A program made the position numbers and the translations under genes. A stretch of 8,274 bases of DNA, taken from the NCBI GenBank assembly GCA_001915385.1, contig MNQK01000019.1, positions 1-8,274 of the forward strand. Reading direction: 5' to 3'. Under the pieces are notes generated by a model. The model had not been told where the DNA came from and did no database searches. It saw only the letters and a list, made by a program, of their open reading frames with translations. How positions within the stretch are numbered: position 1 is the first letter of the stretch; each line of letters begins with the position of its first letter. Positions 6,123 through 8,274 of the stretch are shown one piece after another. The DNA is from Bacteroidales bacterium 52_46. GTDB lineage: Bacteria > Bacteroidota > Bacteroidia > Bacteroidales > Muribaculaceae.

Positions 6123-6149
6123 AAAAAAGGGGGTGCTTAAAGCATCCCC
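6123..6149 (-). terminator. Rho-independent terminator overlapping the radC-like stop codon
   Basis: On the minus strand GGGGATGCT, a TTA loop, AGCACCCC (6149-6130; the A after GGGG is bulged), one further C, then six Ts (6128-6123). The TAA stop (6139-6137) lies in the loop and distal stem, so the last codons of the gene form the 5' arm. It ends the minus-strand block and insulates it from the convergent RusA-like gene. Confidence 0.75.
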
Positions 6150-6568
6150 TCGTCCGTGTAGCTGAGGTAGGTGTCCTCGGTCAGTATGATGTGGTCCAAA
6201 AGGCGGATGCCGATTGCCTCGCAGCCTTTCTTCAACTGACTGGTCAGGTTGTTGTCCACCGTCGAGCCGGACGGGTGGTTGTGCGAGAGGATGATTCCCG
6301 AAGCATGGGAAACGAGAGCCGTCTGGAGGACGATGCGTATGTCCACGACCGTACAGTCTATCCCGCTGCGTGAGATGCACGAAACGCCCAGCAGCTTGCC
6401 TGCCCGGTTCAGGTACATCGCCCAACACTCCTCGTGGTGCTGCATACAGTCCTCGTAGAAGGTCTTGAGGATGTCGTAAGACTCCTTGGAAGAGTGGATT
6501 TTAACTCTCTTGGATGCGTCAGCGTCCTTGTAACTTACGGTGATTTGAGGAAAAGACAGTGTATTCAT
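6137..6568 (-). CDS. radC: RadC-like JAB/MPN-domain protein of a conjugative element (143 aa)
   Basis: ATG 6566-6568 is chosen (MNTLSFPQITVSYKD); similar MNxLxF starts are usual for this mobile-element form. The open frame upstream to 6916 is low in sense and rejected. The protein is a lone RadC-type JAB metalloprotease-fold domain without the helix-hairpin-helix part of chromosomal RadC. Visible residues are E47 in EECWAMYLNR, the SHNHPSG metal motif with H96 and H98, and the conserved end RLLDHIILTEDTYLS. Relatives normally have PS-x-x-D about eleven residues after the second His; here the loop reads GSTVDNNLT. That is about four residues shorter and lacks the conserved Ser, with D105 the only candidate ligand. 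The enzyme may be inactive. Function of these RadC-like proteins is not established; an anti-restriction or DNA-processing role is speculation. Confidence 0.85.
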   Translation of the reverse strand: MNTLSFPQITVSYKDADASKRVKIHSSKESYDILKTFYEDCMQHHEECWAMYLNRAGKLLGVSCISRSGIDCTVVDIRIVLQTALVSHASGIILSHNHPSGSTVDNNLTSQLKKGCEAIGIRLLDHIILTEDTYLSYTDEGML

Positions 6569-6764
6569 AATGCAAAAATTAAAAGTGAAACATTTATTTT
6601 TTGCTTTGGGGCACGGGGAAAGAGCGGACTTCATGCAAGGCTTTTGCGTGGAATACGACCCGAAGGTGTGGATCAGGTTCAGCCTTGCTACTTGTCCGTT
6701 TTTCCCCGTAGATTTGCTAAAAAATGAGTGTGAAGCTTGGCTAAAAATCCGGTGGGTCAAGGGG

Positions 6765-6819
6765 TTTCTTTTTGCTTCTTTGTCTTTGTCCGCATCCGGC
6801 TCACCGAAAGAAAAAGAAG
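6765..6819 (-). repeat. Stem-loop element, copy 1 of a shared intergenic motif
   Basis: Pyrimidine-rich arm around 6765-6781 (TTTCTTTTTGCTTCTTT) and purine-rich arm 6807-6819 (AAAGAAAAAGAAG) enclose the core CCGGCTCACCG. The minus strand reads TTTCTTTCGGTGAGCCGG. The same core with slightly shorter spacing occurs at 7189-7229, so this looks like a diverged repeat family placed before each small gene of the block. Confidence 0.45.
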
Positions 6820-6860
6820 TGCGTCCGAAATGTCGGGTCAATCCTTTCCCACGGGCGGGT

Positions 6861-6899
6861 AAAAATAGAAGTCCGGGCGGATCGCTACCCGTTCCGGAC
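6861..6899 (-). terminator. GC-rich hairpin after the 73-aa gene, terminator-like
   Basis: On the minus strand GTCCGG (6899-6894) pairs with CCGGAC (6876-6871), with an inner CGG/CCG pair set, and is followed by TTCTATTTTTA. It begins 30 bases after the stop codon at 6929, the right place for a terminator. The T-run is interrupted, so efficiency is uncertain. Confidence 0.4.
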
Positions 6900-6928
6900 C
6901 TGCGGCGATGAAACATAGAAGGGGAATG

Positions 6929-7150
6929 TTATGGCTTGATTTCCCCCGTTGCGATTAAATTCCCGTCCGAATAATACGCTATCTTCCCGTAGGTAAATCC
7001 CATGTCAGGAATGGCTACGAGAGCGATATAGTCCGAATACTCCCTGCCTTTGAGGTTCTTCCCGACAAGGTTGTTGAATATCATGGGGATGCTATGACCG
7101 TCCCCGCTGTAAAGGACGGTTTTCCCGTTCTGTCTGATTTCCTGCTTCAT
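6929..7150 (-). CDS. Small hypothetical protein between parB-like and radC-like genes (73 aa)
   Basis: ATG 7148-7150 is preferred (MKQEIRQNGKTVLYSGDGHS); a TTG nine bases upstream would add MTT but is a less likely start. The stop is TAA at 6931-6929. The protein has no signal peptide or membrane segment and alternates short strands (KTVLYSG, YIALVAIPD, GKIAYYSDGNLIATGEIKP), suggesting a small beta-rich fold. I recall similar short proteins at this place in Bacteroides conjugative elements but know no function. It lies 109 bases after the parB-like stop, separated by two hairpins, and is probably in the same transcription unit. The sequence is clean and codon use matches the neighbours, so it is likely a real gene. 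Confidence 0.7.
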   Translation of the reverse strand: MKQEIRQNGKTVLYSGDGHSIPMIFNNLVGKNLKGREYSDYIALVAIPDMGFTYGKIAYYSDGNLIATGEIKP

Positions 7151-7188
7151 TGTTGTCAAAATTTGAAAGTTGAAAAATCGGTTTCTTT

Positions 7189-7229
7189 GCTATCTTTCTT
7201 TTTCGCTACGGCTCACGAAAGAAAGTAGC
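7189..7229 (-). repeat. Stem-loop element, copy 2 of the shared intergenic motif
   Basis: Arms GCTATCTTTCTTT (7189-7201) and AAAGAAAGTAGC (7218-7229) pair over 12 bp with one bulged T; the loop holds CGGCTCACG. The core matches the element at 6765-6819. It lies between the parB-like gene and the 73-aa gene. Confidence 0.6.
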
Positions 7230-7247
7230 GGGCGGATTTCTCCGCCC
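7230..7247 (-). terminator. Perfect hairpin with GAAA loop after the parB-like gene
   Basis: On the minus strand GGGCGGA-GAAA-TCCGCCC, a perfect 7-bp stem with a stable GNRA tetraloop, 12 bases after the parB-like stop. There is no good T-run behind it, so it may be an mRNA-stabilising or processing hairpin rather than a true terminator. It abuts the next stem-loop directly. Confidence 0.45.
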
Positions 7248-7259
7248 TGCCCTTTGTCC

Positions 7260-8274
7260 TTAGGCTGCAATCTCTTCGGTTTGCGGTTCTTCTTCGGGTT
7301 GCGTTACCTTGCGCTCCCTTGCCCGTTCCTGCACCAAGAGGACGGCTTTCTTTTCCTCGATGCGCTGATGCCGCTTCTCGTACACCCCGTTGTACTCCCT
7401 TTCGATGTTGGCGAGTTCCTCCGGCATGCGGATGATGGTCTTCATCCTCACGGTGAGGTTGCCGATAATCCCCATCTTGTCTTCGTCCGTGATATACGGC
7501 TTGTCTTCCGCAATTCCCACGGCTGCGAAGTGTTCCTTACGGAGCGAGGACAGAAGGAAGAAGTACAACATGGTATCTTCGTCCGCACTGAACTTGCCGC
7601 CCGTGATGTCGGCTTCGAGAATCTGTTTCTTGGTGTCCTCCACCGTGCGTTCGAGTGCGATTTCCTTGTTGCGCTCGTCCTGCTTCTCCAATTTCTCCAC
7701 GGGTGAGAGCGGTGCGGGTGCGGGCGTTCCGTCCGCTGTCTGCGCTTCGGTCACGTTCTCCACATAGCAGAAGTCAATCTCCTTCTGCCCGATTTTGGCA
7801 TAGACGGTGATTTCCCCCGCTTCGCTCCTGCGGGTGATTTCCTCCTCCTGCTCCATGTAGTCCGCCCATTGCTGCTCGTAGCGGGTACGGGCTTCCCCGT
7901 AGCGTTCGGGGTCGTTGAAATTTTCGGCTTTGGGTTCTTTGGGGCAGTTTGGAAAGGCGGTGTACCTGTCAAGGGTCTCCACCTCGTAGCCCGAAGCGAT
8001 TAGCCGTTCTGCCACCGTTTCGTTGGTGCAGTAGCGGTCACGGCAGAGCGACACGCCCGGCTGGGTCTGCATGATTTGCACAGCCCGCTCCATGAGGTAG
8101 GATGCGTTCATTTCGGCAAGGCACGTGCGGTTGGCGCAATGCCCGCAGCCACCGTCACAGAACAGCAGCAGGTTGTTGGTGTTGTGTGCGCACGTGGCGC
8201 ACTCGGTCTTGTCGAAGCGGTAGTATTGCAGGTCGGTGGTGAAGTTCTGTTCGATGCGCCTTGCGACATCGGCG
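7260..8274 (-). CDS. ParB-like partition/regulatory protein of a conjugative element, C-terminal part (337 aa visible)
   Basis: The frame is open to the window edge, so the start and the expected ParB/Srx-type N-terminal domain lie outside; an ATG at 8111 is internal. The visible part starts ADVARRIEQNFTTDLQYYRF. A Cys-rich patch follows (CATC, then CDGGCGHC and TC, visible residues 25-51), likely a metal-binding site. After it come acidic helical segments and a conserved block (EKLEKQDERNKEIALERTVE, then GGKFSADEDTMLYFFLLSS), and a charged C-terminal helix (YEKRHQRIEEKKAVLLVQER) with an acidic tail. From memory this matches the large ParB-like proteins of Bacteroides conjugative transposons. 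The junction IIR-MPEEL near 7427 seems to lack about 30 residues (family: RRDFLIANF…) in frame. It probably acts in DNA binding or maintenance of the element; the exact role is unknown. Confidence 0.8.
   Translation of the reverse strand, partial: ADVARRIEQNFTTDLQYYRFDKTECATCAHNTNNLLLFCDGGCGHCANRTCLAEMNASYLMERAVQIMQTQPGVSLCRDRYCTNETVAERLIASGYEVETLDRYTAFPNCPKEPKAENFNDPERYGEARTRYEQQWADYMEQEEEITRRSEAGEITVYAKIGQKEIDFCYVENVTEAQTADGTPAPAPLSPVEKLEKQDERNKEIALERTVEDTKKQILEADITGGKFSADEDTMLYFFLLSSLRKEHFAAVGIAEDKPYITDEDKMGIIGNLTVRMKTIIRMPEELANIEREYNGVYEKRHQRIEEKKAVLLVQERARERKVTQPEEEPQTEEIAA

Larger units (their letters stand above)
6569..6928. other. 360-base intergenic region upstream of the radC-like gene
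   Basis: No convincing gene is seen on either strand; open frames here are uneven in composition and lack family features. It contains a GC-rich hairpin after the 73-aa gene (6871-6899, listed separately) and a stem-loop element (about 6765-6819) that shares its core with one at 7189-7229. The rest holds A/T-rich runs just before the radC-like start. The length suggests regulatory or RNA-level function, but none can be named. Confidence 0.5.

Noticed and set aside
6569..6916. N-terminal extension of the radC-like frame upstream of 6568
   Set aside because: Composition is unlike the family and it contains the intergenic hairpins; family members start at MNTLSF-type sequences.
6929..7159. TTG start at 7159 for the small hypothetical gene
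   Set aside because: An ATG three codons downstream is a better start and gives the same protein core.
7170..7706. + strand frame of 178 codons opposite the parB-like gene
   Set aside because: Shadow frame; the minus strand matches a known family.
1..8274. tRNA, rRNA or attachment sites
   Set aside because: No cloverleaf, rRNA segment or recognisable att core was seen; the element ends probably lie outside the window.

Overview
The window reads as part of an integrative and conjugative element (CTnDOT-like conjugative transposon) from a Bacteroidales bacterium such as Bacteroides, Parabacteroides or a relative. The reasons are: the C-terminus of a TraO-type protein followed by a TraQ-type (DUF3872) lipoprotein; a RadC-like JAB protein and a ParB-like protein with a Cys cluster, both in versions typical of these elements; promoters matching the Bacteroides -7 box TAnnTTTG; and a three-gene IS66 element of Bacteroidetes type.

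Layout. Bases 1-2012 (+ strand, GC-rich) are the distal end of the transfer operon: the traO end, a traQ broken by an internal frameshifting deletion, an unrecognised 218-aa protein, and a 281-aa protein built from about seven 24-28-residue helical repeats. A UUCG-loop terminator at 2030-2056 closes this operon. Bases 2057-6122 are clearly AT-richer. They hold a promoter (2105-2136) and a gene for a RusA-like Holliday-junction endonuclease. This gene was split after codon 33 by a complete IS66-family element (2413-5351, 23-bp imperfect inverted repeats, exact 8-bp target duplication CATTAATT). With the IS and one target copy removed, the reading frame rejoins exactly and gives a 258-aa protein with the RusA signature (GDLDN...K...D...IDDSQI) and a C-terminal extension of about 120 residues that I do not recognise. 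The IS carries tnpA, tnpB and tnpC on the minus strand, plus about 360 non-coding bases at its left end with a degenerate tandem repeat.

Bases 6123-8274 are a minus-strand block read in the order parB-like (5' end outside the window), 73-aa hypothetical, radC-like. The genes are separated by long intergenic stretches containing hairpins, two of which share a sequence core. This block converges on the RusA-like gene.

Common thread. Besides the IS insertion, three genes (traQ, radC-like, parB-like) look internally shortened compared with the family forms I remember. This suggests a decaying element or, less interestingly, assembly collapse. The most novel point is the RusA-like nuclease cargo gene with an uncharacterised C-terminal half, carried in a foreign-looking AT-rich islet and now silenced by the IS.
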